A DNA stretch of 64,000 nucleotides from Euglena gracilis (GCA_039621445.1 CP154954.1:44743847-44807846), one strand, 5' to 3'; numbered from the stretch's first letter, positions 48,868 to 58,075 are shown. Notes: generated by a model from the letters alone, not told the origin. Numbers and translations: made by a program.

Positions 48868-49779
48868 GTCAAGCCAGTCTTGTGCGATTTTTTCAAGTGC
48901 CTCTTTCCGCTCACCGTGCATGAAAAAACGCTTCTGTCTGGTTGGTTTTGCAGGTATGTATGCATAACCATATTGTCGTCTTTCGTGGGGGTCTGGAAAT
49001 GGTGATGACCGAAATACCGTCCCCCGGTAATCTTCCAAAACTTGTTCCCTCAACTTGACTACCCGTTCCTCCTCTTTTTTGTTCTCCCCCTCCCTTGCAA
49101 TTATCATTCGGTTGATAACTTGCATTGGGGGGTCACTTCCCTCCAAATTCGTGGCAACCTCCCCCAGGTCCTCATCGCTCAAAAATTGCAATTCCTGGTC
49201 CAACCCCTGCAATGGCAAACAAAGCCCAAGTTTTTGCAACCGAAACGAAGACCCGTCTGCCACAGTCACATTGTCCACTGAAAATTTTTTGTCATCACTG
49301 AATTTTTGCGGACCCCTCCGTTTTTCAACACCCCGCAAAAAAATCTGGTCGGGGCTGTCTTTCACCAACGCCTTGTGGTGTGGAAAAATTCCAAGTTTTG
49401 CCTCCGCCAACCATGGATAAGAAAGAATGGCATCAACTTTGATGTTTGCCTCATAAAATTCAACCTCATATTCCACCCTCTCAATTTCCCTTTCCTCATT
49501 CCATTTTTGTTGTAGGATCATTTTCACCTTTTCACATCTGCTCCCCCCCGCCAAAGTTTGCCCATTGGCAGTTTCAGACCTTAACGGGTCCTTAGCAGGA
49601 TACATTAGGTGGTCCCCTATCAACCCTTGTCGAATGAGGTTTGCCTCCGCCCCCGTATCAATCAAAATTCTGGCCGTTTTTTCCTCCCCATTTGCCAACT
49701 TAATCTGGGTTTTTAACAGAAGTTGTCTGTCCTCCCCGAGTTTCTTCGATCCTCCCCGAGTTTTCGTCCCCCTCAACAT
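48868..49779 (-). CDS. Aspartic protease and linker to RT
   Basis: ATG at 49779. ARILIDTGAEANLIRQG holds the DTG active-site motif of retroviral-type aspartic proteases; ILSYPWLAEAKLGI follows as the usual hydrophobic/Gly partner region. It continues through a linker to QDWLDKK at an A8 run (plus-strand T run 48860-48867), where the frame passes to RT. Separate from the MTase ORF by TGAAAAAATGAATG, so it needs reinitiation, a spliced RNA, or the junction has mutated. Confidence 0.7.
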
Positions 49780-49787
49780 TCATTTTT

Positions 49788-51125
49788 TCAGCCGAACCAA
49801 TTTTTTCTTCCCTGCGGCTGCCACCCCCCCCCCTTGGAGGGTTGCCTTCTGTCAATCAACAAGGCCCACACCCCCCAACGGGTACCCCTCAAAATCCTCC
49901 CATCAGCCTCAAACAACTTTGTCCCCTTGGGAAAATAAATCTTTTTGACAGCCATAACCACCAGATTTTTCACCCACCTCCTATTCCAGTCTGGACATAT
50001 GCAAATCGCCTGACAATTGGAATTTTGCAATTTTTCAGCCACCTCCGGCCACAAATTCCAGAGGGGGTTCATCCACAACGTTTCCTCCGCCCCCCAATCC
50101 TTTTTCATGGCATCATCATCCTCCCCGTAAAACTTTTCACACCTAGCATTTTGGCTGGTTGCAAAACAATCCCGTTCCGCCTTAACCCGAAATTCCTTCT
50201 CAATTTCCTCCACACAAACTTTCCTAACAGCATAATCCTCCCTACGATATCCGCTTTTTCGTTCCAACACGGTTAACAAATACTCCACCAGTTGTTTGGG
50301 CATCCTCCATTTTTTCTGGGTGCCAACTGTCATTCCATATCCTCCCAACTTTTCTCGGTGACTCCTCCCCCCAGGAATCAAATTCGGACAGGTCTGGCCA
50401 TCACAAAGTTTGTTTTGTAGCTTGCTCAGATTTTCGCTCCCCCAGATTCGGGTGGGCTTTTGATATCCCCAATCTGAAAACTGACAATAGTCATCATCGA
50501 CAAAAGTCAGGTTTTGAACACAGGGTCTTTTCCGCAAAAGTCCATGACGGGGATTTTCAATCCACCACAACTTTGGTTTGAAATATTCGACAATCTCCAA
50601 AGTTTTTTTGACCAGCCGATCTGCCCCCTCCAAATTTCTGACTCCCAATGTTTTGGCCAAGCTATATTCTGTACAGGGCACTCCTGCAGCGATGATCTGA
50701 AAATATCCGGGGGGGTACCTCCAATATCTCCACTCCAAAATATTTGCACAGTGGGTTGGGTTAAATCTGGGGTTTATGTCCACTGACACAACCTTAAAAC
50801 CCTGCTCTCTGAGGCAATCCCCAACCGAGCCTTTACCGCAAAAAAGGTCTAAAGCTCTTTTCTTTACGGAAGGCTGTGCACGACCTCTTATGAGGTCTGT
50901 TGTTTTACAGATTTGGGCTGAATCACAGATTTGCACGTCACGCACACACGGACCCAACACACTGGACACACCTTGCGCAGAGATCTCCTGGGATGGCAGA
51001 TTTTTCATCGTGTTTTCATTCGCACGAGATTTCTCATGCCACCTGGGATTTGCGTATGTCTTTGTGTGGGTCTGGGTATGCGAGCCCGGGACGGCTCCCG
51101 CCCCCAACGGTCCACCCCGGCTGTC
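49788..51125 (-). CDS. C5-cytosine MTase-like plus Dam-like ORF
   Basis: No ATG near its start; read from Gag through UAG. First module: motif I DLFCGKGSVGDCLREQGF, motif II VVSVDINP, motif IV AGVPCTEYS with the catalytic-type Cys, ENP in WWIENPRHGLLRKRP, then CQFSDWGYQKPTRIWG. This is the phage-like C5-cytosine MTase pattern. Second module: DCFATSQNARCEKFY, DDDAMKKDWG, LWMNPLWNLW and CPDW, resembling the Dam/N6-adenine MTase-like domain of DIRS and some Gypsy elements; the usual NPPW is NPLW. The ORF lies between Gag and protease. Activity cannot be judged. The protease ORF begins 9 nt after its TGA. Confidence 0.75.
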   Translation of the reverse strand, partial: DSRGGPLGAGAVPGSHTQTHTKTYANPRWHEKSRANENTMKNLPSQEISAQGVSSVLGPCVRDVQICDSAQICKTTDLIRGRAQPSVKKRALDLFCGKGSVGDCLREQGFKVVSVDINPRFNPTHCANILEWRYWRYPPGYFQIIAAGVPCTEYSLAKTLGVRNLEGADRLVKKTLEIVEYFKPKLWWIENPRHGLLRKRPCVQNLTFVDDDYCQFSDWGYQKPTRIWGSENLSKLQNKLCDGQTCPNLIPGGRSHREKLGGYGMTVGTQKKWRMPKQLVEYLLTVLERKSGYRREDYAVRKVCVEEIEKEFRVKAERDCFATSQNARCEKFYGEDDDAMKKDWGAEETLWMNPLWNLWPEVAEKLQNSNCQAICICPDWNRRWVKNLVVMAVKKIYFPKGTKLFEADGRILRGTRWGVWALLIDRRQPSKGGGWQPQGRKNWFG

Positions 51126-51128
51126 CTA
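51126..51128 (-). promoter_or_regulatory. In-frame UAG between Gag and MTase ORF
   Basis: The codons ENRC, UAG, DSRGGPLGAG are in one continuous frame with no other stop until 49788. Downstream RNA is GC-rich and can form GAGCC...GGCUC about 35 nt on. Gag-pol readthrough of UAG is known in some retroelements; a nonsense mutation is the alternative. Confidence 0.45.
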
Positions 51129-52694
51129 GCATCGGTTTTCTTTCCCCCTTCCTTTTCCTTTGCCTTTCCCACCATCCTGGCCCTTTCCCCTAGACCAGTC
51201 ATTTCCATTGTTTCCTTTCCCCCAAGAATTGTTTCCTTTGCCTTTTCCTTTGCCTTTGCCTTTGCCACCACCAGACTGTGAATCAAAATTCTGTTGATTT
51301 GAGTGCCACCACTGATTTCCCTGAAAATTGCCATTGGCATTGTAATTCCACCCAGAATCGTTTCTCCATCCCCCCCCCCATTGCCAAACTGAGATTGCTG
51401 GGGGGGTGGTAATGACTGTGATCGAACCACTGGCACTGGATTTTGCACGGGGGGGGTTCACGTTTGCATTGGTCGCAGGAGCTGCCACCTGTGGATCTGA
51501 TTTTCCAACGGACGGTTTTGCCACCGTTTCGCACCCCTTGGCTGACCGTGTTGGGGAGGGTGTCCTGGACCCCTTGGCCCGATCTGCCTTAGCAGACCTG
51601 GCCCTCCGGTTTCCAAACGTATTTGGCTCCCTGGAACGGTGTATCATGTCTTGAGAATCCCTGGAAGACAATTTTCGCTCAACAAAACGTAACATTTCTT
51701 CAGCTCCCATTTTTGGCTGTTCCTCCACAATTTTGATCCTTTTATCCGTGCCTGTGATTGGTTTCCCACTGACCTCTTTCAGTTTCTCGCAAATCGTAGT
51801 GTTGGGCAAAAAGACTTCGAACTCCAGCGGTGAAACTTTCAAAACCTTGCAGGGCTTTTCCCCAGTGACACGTTCCACGGCACAAATAATGTTTTCCTCG
51901 GTTGCTGGCACTCCAGTGTACATTTTGACTTTCGGTCCACACGTTGATTTTCTTTCCTCCTCATCGGCGACCCAATGCAAAATGAAATTTGGCAGTTTTC
52001 CCTTGACCAGTCTTTCTGCCTCATCGTCAGTGGCACTTTTCACCTGTCTCCAAGCCATTCTGAAATTTATGACAAAATCTCGCCATTCCCGTACGGTAAT
52101 TTTCCCTTGGTTCACAAGGTTCACATTATACCATTTTGTTCTGGCGCACTCGGACTGAGTTCCAGCATATTTCCCGTCAATCCTGTCAAATTCCTCCTCA
52201 GAAGATGTTTTTCCGTTCAATTCCGTTCGGAATTGCAATTCCTTTTGATTTGTGTCGTCCAGCGTCATTGAAAAAAGCTGAAGCTTGAGTGAATCAGACA
52301 CATGTCCATTTTGCAAAATAACCACCGTCCTGAAATATTGATCCCAATCCCGCACAAAGGACGACCAGTCTTTTGTCTGTCCAGAAAAATTTGGAGCTAC
52401 CAGGTTTTTCATCAATTGATGCGTTGCCACTGCATTTGATGAAACTAGTCCTGCACCTGCAGGCACTGCCCCCACAGGTCGTGCACAAACCTGCCTGACA
52501 TGTGTCGCATGTGACCCTGGTTCAGCGTATTCATAGCTTTCAATTTCAACCAGATTTTTCTCGATCACAGGTAAGTCGTTGTAACCAAAAATATCAAACT
52601 CTTCGATTTCTGGGTTTCCAGCTGATTTTTCTCTCGTTTCCTTTGTCAGATCCACTGTCGCAGATTTGGCAGATTCAGCTTGCTGATTTTTCAT
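51126..52694 (-). CDS. Gag-like capsid and nucleic-acid-binding protein
   Basis: 522 codons. The middle (about residues 95-230) has the helical retrotransposon-Gag pattern: FSGQTKDWSSFVRDWDQYFR, ELNGKTSSEEEFDRIDGKYA and ITVREWRDFVINFRMAW. The C-terminus has no CCHC knuckle but a WNYNANGNFQGNQWW stretch and a long Gly/Lys-rich tail suited to RNA binding. Start set by the ATG of TGATG. Ends at UAG 51128-51126, after which the same frame stays open into the methyltransferase ORF. Confidence 0.75.
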   Translation of the reverse strand: MKNQQAESAKSATVDLTKETREKSAGNPEIEEFDIFGYNDLPVIEKNLVEIESYEYAEPGSHATHVRQVCARPVGAVPAGAGLVSSNAVATHQLMKNLVAPNFSGQTKDWSSFVRDWDQYFRTVVILQNGHVSDSLKLQLFSMTLDDTNQKELQFRTELNGKTSSEEEFDRIDGKYAGTQSECARTKWYNVNLVNQGKITVREWRDFVINFRMAWRQVKSATDDEAERLVKGKLPNFILHWVADEEERKSTCGPKVKMYTGVPATEENIICAVERVTGEKPCKVLKVSPLEFEVFLPNTTICEKLKEVSGKPITGTDKRIKIVEEQPKMGAEEMLRFVERKLSSRDSQDMIHRSREPNTFGNRRARSAKADRAKGSRTPSPTRSAKGCETVAKPSVGKSDPQVAAPATNANVNPPRAKSSASGSITVITTPPAISVWQWGGGWRNDSGWNYNANGNFQGNQWWHSNQQNFDSQSGGGKGKGKGKGKGNNSWGKGNNGNDWSRGKGQDGGKGKGKGRGKENRC

Positions 52695-53794
52695 CACCAA
52701 AACTCAGCCTGAAATAATTCCAGCTTTTGTTGCAATTTTTTCCGCTCCTGCTGTTCTTTTCGAAGTTCAATGCATTGCTGTTGCAGTAAAACTCCAACCT
52801 GCTGTTTCATCGAGTTTTCCATTTCAGCCCGAACTTTTTCAAGCTGCCCCTCCCTTTCACTCAGCCTCAACCTTTCCTGCAACATTTCACTGATAATGAC
52901 CTCCAAATTCTTTCTCCTTTGCAGCCCCAACTCCCTTTGCACCTCCAACCGAATTGTTTCCTCACTCTTGTTAATCAGGTCACAGACTTTCTCAATGGGA
53001 AAATCTTTCCGACCCAGAAAATTCTCCAACCAGCCCAAACGATCATTCAGAGATTTGCCCTCTCGCTCCAGGGACTGTGAAAATTCCTTCAATTTCTCAG
53101 CCTGTGCCTGAAAATTGGCACACTCAGTCTCCCCCAAACTTTTGCATTGCTGAAAAATGGTCCCAAAGCGTCCCTCCGGACCAGAGCTTAGCTCACCGAC
53201 TGCAGATTTGACCTGATTAACAGCTATTTCCTGCTTTTTTTTCTTCTCCCCCACTTGTTGCACCACCACGTGCATCTCCCCCACAGATTTTTCCAAAAAC
53301 GACAGCTTCTGAGAAAAATTCCTCTCATTTTTTCTCAACCCCTCAACCTGGGTCTCAAAAAACGTGTTTACTCCATCCTCCACTTTCTTCACTTTTTCAG
53401 CAAACTGCCGTTCCATTTCCACACTCAACAAACATCTTTGGCATTGGGCCAGATTTTGCACCATTTCACCATTTTGCTGAAACTGCAAAAGCAAGTCGTT
53501 CACAGTTGAACTCAGTTCAGCCTGAATTTCACGTTTCACCATGGCAATGTGATCAGCCATTCGCTGATCATGCATGCCCAATGCCTCATTGACCAGATTC
53601 AATGCCTGCCCATTTGACATGGCCAATGCCCGATTTAGCCTGTTTTCTGCCTCACCCACCAAAATTTCAGCCGTTTTTTCAGGGTTTTTTCCTTCCTGCA
53701 CCAAAAGTCTGCCATGTAAACATTCAACTTTGCAACTGATTTCTTCACCCCAATTGTTCCAATCATCATCAGATTGGCCATAGCCCGATTCCAT
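52694..53794 (-). CDS. Coiled-coil protein ORF
   Basis: ATG at 53794 (MESGYGQSDDDWNNWG). The body is almost entirely heptad-rich helix, for example EKVKKVEDGVNTFFETQVEG and ERKKLQQKLELFQAEFW at the C-terminus. Its TGA overlaps the ATG of Gag as TGATG (52696-52692). A 12-T run then GCAG lies just upstream (about 53838), a possible splice acceptor or slippage site linking it to the preceding ORF. Probable structural, multimerising part of the Gag complex. Confidence 0.65.
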   Translation of the reverse strand: MESGYGQSDDDWNNWGEEISCKVECLHGRLLVQEGKNPEKTAEILVGEAENRLNRALAMSNGQALNLVNEALGMHDQRMADHIAMVKREIQAELSSTVNDLLLQFQQNGEMVQNLAQCQRCLLSVEMERQFAEKVKKVEDGVNTFFETQVEGLRKNERNFSQKLSFLEKSVGEMHVVVQQVGEKKKKQEIAVNQVKSAVGELSSGPEGRFGTIFQQCKSLGETECANFQAQAEKLKEFSQSLEREGKSLNDRLGWLENFLGRKDFPIEKVCDLINKSEETIRLEVQRELGLQRRKNLEVIISEMLQERLRLSEREGQLEKVRAEMENSMKQQVGVLLQQQCIELRKEQQERKKLQQKLELFQAEFW

Positions 53795-53801
53795 TTCCAC
53801 A

Positions 53802-54580
53802 TCATGCTGATTTCAGGGTTTTCGGACCCAGTTTCTGCAAAAAAAAAAAACTGGTGTTTGGCTGTAAATTCTGTGGCTGGGTCTGTGGAAAATCTGGCTG
53901 AATTGGCTGAAAATTCTGGGCTGGGCCTGTGTTTGAAGACACTGTTAACGCTGGCTGAAAAACCTGCCCATGCATCTGGGCTGATCCCATGATTGCTGGA
54001 ACAGATGACTCAGCAGAAAACTGCTGGACTGGCTGAACAACCTGTGAAGTCATCTGGGCTGGCCCCATGATTGCTGGAACAGATGACCCAGCCGAAAACT
54101 GCCGGGCTGGCTGAAAAACCTGTGAAGTCACCTGGGCTGGCCCCATGATTGCTGGGACAGGTGACCCAGCTGAAAACTGCTGGGCTGGCTGAAAAACCTG
54201 TGAAGTCATCTGAGATGGCCCCATGATTGCTGAAACAGATGACCCGCCGAAAACTGCTGGGCTGGCTGAAAAACCTGTGAAGTCATCTGGGCTGGCCCCA
54301 TGATTGCTGGGACAGATGACCCAGCCGAAAACTGCTGGGCTGGGTGAAAACCCTGTCCAGGCATCTGGGCTGGGACAGACATCTCAGCCGAAAACGGCTG
54401 GGCTGGCTGAAAAACCTGCAGCTGGGCTGCAGCTGGCTGTGCTGACTGCGTTTCTGAACTCTGTGTTAACAGCAATGGTTCTGGCTGGCTGTTAAACACA
54501 ACATTTTTTGTTCTGGCCCTGGGCTGCTGTCTCGTGACGACACAGAAATTTGCTGAAAACCTGAAAAATTTACTGGCCAC
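53802..54580 (-). CDS. Pro/Gln repeat ORF (frameshifted)
   Basis: Encodes about six copies of a 26-residue unit such as PAQMTSQVFQPAQQFSAGSS (78-bp DNA period, about 53970-54420). The frame is broken near 54245, where one unit reads GACCCGCCG instead of GACCCAGCCG, a one-base deletion. The frame opens near 54580 without a clear ATG, so it is probably translated as a continuation of the leader ORF. Low-complexity linker; function unknown. Confidence 0.5.
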
Positions 54581-55437
54581 ATGCCAGCAGCTTTCATTCT
54601 TTGCATATCCATTTCCTGAATTATTGCGTTTTCAGCCTGCTTTTCTTCCTCTGTTTCACTTTTGTAAGCTGGGGGGTCTGGTTCCTCATCACTGCTGTGC
54701 AGTGGAACCAGCTGAAAATTTTCTGGCCCTGCCACCGTGATGGGCCTTATGCATGTAATTGACACCCTCCCAGAATCAGCATCAGATTCTGATGCTTGTG
54801 TCGTTTCTGAAAATTCTGAAGACGATAAAGTTTCTGCAGCCTGAAAATTGTTTTCTGCCACAGATTCCGTCACGATTTGCAATGATGCCACAGATTCTGA
54901 AAACTGGGCTGCAGAAAACTCAGTTTCCTTTTCGTTCTGAAAATAGATATCTGCCACAGATCTCAGAAAATTTTCACCACAATCTGAAACTCGGACAGAA
55001 TGATCTGAAAACGAGCAGATTTCTGCAGATTCTTCTGAAAATTCACAGACAACTGGGTTGGTGAAGCTGCTCTCGTGTACCATGTTTACCGGGTCTGACT
55101 TGTCATCAACGGAAACTGAAACCTCTTCACTGACAGAGTCAGCGAAGTAACCTCTGCGTACCATGTTCACCGGGTTCGCCACCCCCGGGCCGCCGGTCGC
55201 CCCCGCGACCGCCGAGTCCCTTCGGGCCGAGGGCCCCGGGGGATCCTCGCCGGTGGGGAGGACCACCGACAGGGGGGGTGGTGTTTCCGGGGTGGGGCCT
55301 GCGCTTTCTCCGGGGGTTGGTGGGCTCAAGTCAACCCCCGTTTTTTCACCCAGGTGGTTTCCCCAACCCCAGCCGGTGCGTAGGATCGTTTTTTGAACGG
55401 TTTCCGATAATTTGGTGAAAACTGAAAAATCTGCCAT
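54466..55437 (-). CDS. Leader ORF starting inside the LTR
   Basis: The first ATG (MADFSVFTKLSETVQ) lies in the 5' LTR, about 230 bp after the candidate TATA box. The frame crosses the LTR end and the PBS (NPVN then MVRRGYF) and continues as an acidic, Ser/Glu-rich protein to about 54466. A second ATG straddles the LTR border at 55164. No domain recognised; it occupies the position of a Gag N-terminal or accessory protein. Near 54500 the frame appears to shift into the P/Q-repeat ORF. Confidence 0.6.
   Translation of the reverse strand: MADFSVFTKLSETVQKTILRTGWGWGNHLGEKTGVDLSPPTPGESAGPTPETPPPLSVVLPTGEDPPGPSARRDSAVAGATGGPGVANPVNMVRRGYFADSVSEEVSVSVDDKSDPVNMVHESSFTNPVVCEFSEESAEICSFSDHSVRVSDCGENFLRSVADIYFQNEKETEFSAAQFSESVASLQIVTESVAENNFQAAETLSSSEFSETTQASESDADSGRVSITCIRPITVAGPENFQLVPLHSSDEEPDPPAYKSETEEEKQAENAIIQEMDMQRMKAAGMWPVNFSGFQQISVSSRDSSPGPEQKMLCLTASQNHCC
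55145..55163 (-). promoter_or_regulatory. Primer-binding site
   Basis: Starts TGGTACGCAGAGG directly at the LTR end with no spacer; TGG pairs with the CCA end of a tRNA. The matching tRNA cannot be named from memory. It lies inside an open reading frame. Confidence 0.65.
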
Positions 55438-55986
55438 TTTGATTGCAAATCTCACTTCTCTCCTCTCTCTCTCTCTCGCACACCTTGTTAGCAAAAACCA
55501 ACCCACTGAACCTTGGAACTTTGAAGTCAAAACTGAAAGAAACTTGAATTCTGAAACTCCGAAACTTGAATGAGAAGACACTTGAAACTGAAACTGTGAA
55601 ATGTGAATGTATGAAATGTGCAAACCTTGGGGCAAGGAGCGTTCAGTGAAAGAGGCGAAGGCGGTGATATAGAGGGGTGGGCGGTGGTGTTTAAGGCTCC
55701 TTCAATACAATTGACTTCAATGGATCAATGACCAACAATGAAACTCAGCTTGCAATTCCAAATCAAAGTCCAATTGCCAAATTCAATACAATAGTATTCC
55801 TTCTTGCCAAATATTGGGGAAACCCCTCAAGTTCTGTGAAAAATGACAAATTTGAAGGAGCTTAGAAATTTGACCCGCTTCCAATTTAAGTCGCGGGTTT
55901 TTTTTAACTGATTGGCTGTTACCCGCGACTTTGTAATTTGCGCCTTCTGGCAATTTTTGGCTACCGGCGAAAGCCGGCGGCCGACA
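55164..55986 (-). repeat. 5' LTR
   Basis: 823 bp, TGTCGGCC...GGTGAACA in element orientation. Differs from the 3' LTR by scattered substitutions and a roughly 13-bp insertion near 55485. Contains the promoter and the first 91 codons of the leader ORF. Confidence 0.95.
55664..55674 (-). promoter_or_regulatory. Candidate LTR TATA box
   Basis: Minus strand reads CCTCTATATCACC inside the LTR, 225 bp before the leader ATG at 55437. The same sequence is kept in the 3' LTR near 44236. Position in the middle of the LTR is as expected for the U3/R boundary. Confidence 0.4.
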
Positions 55987-55990
55987 CTTC

Positions 55991-56933
55991 CCCTGGCCTC
56001 CACTGGCCTCCTGATTTGATTATAATGGCCTCCACTGGCCTTCTTTCCTCCATCTCTCCTTTGAGTTGGATGATCCTGCTGGGCCCAAATTCCGTGATGG
56101 GGTGACTTCGTGCTGTATTGATGAGCGGCTCCTGAGGGGTTTATGCTTGAGGGAGCTGCGGGGAAAAATGGACATGCCTTTCCCCAATGGCAGTTTCCCA
56201 TCTTGATAGTCTGGCTTCCATAGCCTTCAAGTTGGGCTCTATGCCCTGTTGAGTGATGGCTGCCATAGCCTTGCTGAAAAGGGCTTCCGTGCCCCTGATG
56301 CAGTCCATGTTGCCTTTGGACTTTCCCCCTGGGCGGGGGGTGGGGATGTGTAAAAGGGGGGGTTGTCTGCCAGACCTGTTTTCCCATTTCCAGCTGGCAA
56401 CTTCTCCACTTGGGCTGTGGACTGCTGCCTTCTTTGTCTCCTCGACTTTCTGGCCACCACTGTCCAGGGTCCATGGCCGTCGTTGAACTGTTGGAACTGA
56501 GATTTTTCTGGGTCATTGGAGGGTGGGGGGGTTGCGACGGCCACGGAGTGGCGTTCTGCACCTGCACCAGTGGGGTTCTCCAGCGCCTGCTGCTCCTACA
56601 CTCTTCTCCACTTCTGGGGTCGTTCTTTAATTTGCTTCGGCGCTTGCTGGTGCTCCATCTTCTCGAGCTTCTGCTGCCTTCGCTTGGGTTCTTTGCTGCT
56701 CCTCTTTGCAGCTGGGTAATTGGGTTGTTGCATATTTTCTTGGAAATCAAAAAATGTTCTTCCGATTTCTTTATCTTACGGATTTCTCTCCACCACTGAA
56801 TTGATTGCTTGATGGTGGTGAACGTATTTGAACTCATTGGGTTGAAATTCTTTCCCCTTGAGGTCGAACGGAAGATTTTGGACTCAACCAACTCCGGCAA
56901 CAAAAACAAGTAAGAAGCACAACATACACACAC
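55991..56933 (-). pseudogene. Gln/Pro/Gly-rich Gag-like remnant
   Basis: An open minus-strand frame rich in Gln, Pro, Ser and Gly (for example HGLHQGHGSPFQQGYGSHHS) directly right of the chromovirus. The CCTCCACTGGCC minisatellite is found on both sides of the insertion (43640-43700 and 55993-56040), so I infer it was continuous with relic B before the insertion and is the Gag part of that DIRS-like element. No diagnostic motif. Confidence 0.4.
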
Positions 56934-57849
56934 CGGAGCAGAGCAGCCGGAAAGGAAAGCAGGGCCTCACCATCTCGCAGTGCGTGGTCGGCACTAAGCA
57001 GAGACTCCGAGCCCAGCGTCTCACAATCACACAACAGACCGCCGGCGAGCAAGGCATGGCCTCGCAAGGGCAAAGTGCGGGTGCCGCAGGGGAATTTTGG
57101 TGTCTGCCAGCCCCGGGGGAAAGGGCACTGCGTGGGGCCTCCTAGCCCAGCTCGTCACATTCAACCAGCAGACCGCCAGCGAGGGAGGCATGGTGCTGAA
57201 AGGGCAAAGTGCGGAGCCCCAGGTGGTCCGTTTCCGCGGGGAGGGTTCGAAAAGCAAAAAAAAAAAGCCCTGAAAGGGCTTGAAGAAACCAAAAAAATAG
57301 CCCAAAAACGCCACCAACGTCCAGATGAGTTTTTTTTTAAAAAAAATAACCAAAACGCCCAATGGCATAATTGCCATGCCCACGTGCAAACCGACATTGG
57401 CCAATATTTTCCCAAGGCAATGCAAAAATAGCCCCCAAACTAGCAAAAAAACAATCCAAAATAGTCTAGGTGCAATCATTATTGGAGACTTGTAGACTAA
57501 AAGGGAGTTAATCATTCAAGATGTTTAAAAAAATGCCACCATCGCCCAGCATCGCCCAGCGTCGCCCAGCATCACCAGAGGTGCTTGGCCTGGACGACCT
57601 TTTGGGTGTGGGTCCCCCCCGACACCTGTCGGGGGTTGGTGCGGACCAGGTTTCGAGTAGTGCTGAGCTCTTGATAAGCGCGCACCCAACCCTTTCATTG
57701 ACCCCATCTACACCGGCCAACTCAATGGAGCTCTTTTGACTAAAATGCAAGGGTTTTGTGCCCGAAACCGGGCACCCGGGGGTCGAAAAACCCCCCGAAA
57801 ACGGCTAAGTCGGACAGTCGGGAAAGTTTGCAGCACGGTCATGCCGCGG
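56934..57849. other. Repeat-rich non-coding interval
   Basis: Two GGGCAAAGTGCGG repeats (57068, 57199), CATCGCCCAG repeats at 57540-57575 that are inverted relative to those at 35999-36078, and A-rich sequence. No gene supported. Confidence 0.45.
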
Positions 57850-58075
57850 GCTCGGCGGGGAGTTTCGCACTCCCTCGAGGGAAAACGACCAGGGAGGAAG
57901 GGCAACCGAGGGCGAAGCACAAAGACCTTGTGAGGCCATGCCTTGCTCGCCGGCGGTGGAGTTTGGATTGTTTGGGTGCGTAGGGTTAGGATGTCCCGCT
58001 TAGTGCCTTTTTTCGCCGGAGTTTGGCTGATTCCTAATTTGCCCTTCGACACCCAGAAGAAAGGAACTTCAAAAT
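57850..58075 (+). repeat. Dispersed GGCGAAGCAC-type repeat
   Basis: Same order of blocks as 36355-36545, with shared GAGGCCATGCCTTGCTCGCC downstream of the core and CCTTCGACACCCAGAAGAAAG further on. The repeat is thus at least 200 bp long. Confidence 0.6.

Larger units (their letters stand above)
43744..55986 (-). mobile_element. Ty3/Gypsy chromovirus with methyltransferase module
   Basis: A 12.24-kb LTR retrotransposon on the minus strand. LTRs 55164-55986 (5') and 43744-44550 (3') begin TG and end CA and are flanked by the 4-bp repeat CTTC (43740-43743 and 55987-55990). A PBS adjoins the 5' LTR and a polypurine tract the 3' LTR. Coding order: leader ORF, P/Q-repeat ORF, coiled coil, Gag, C5-MTase-like plus Dam-like ORF, protease, RT, RNase H, integrase, chromodomain. 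PR-RT-RH-IN order and the chromodomain place it among Ty3/Gypsy chromoviruses. LTR divergence of roughly 2% by eye and several broken frames suggest an ageing copy; some breaks may be sequencing indels or recoding. Confidence 0.93.
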
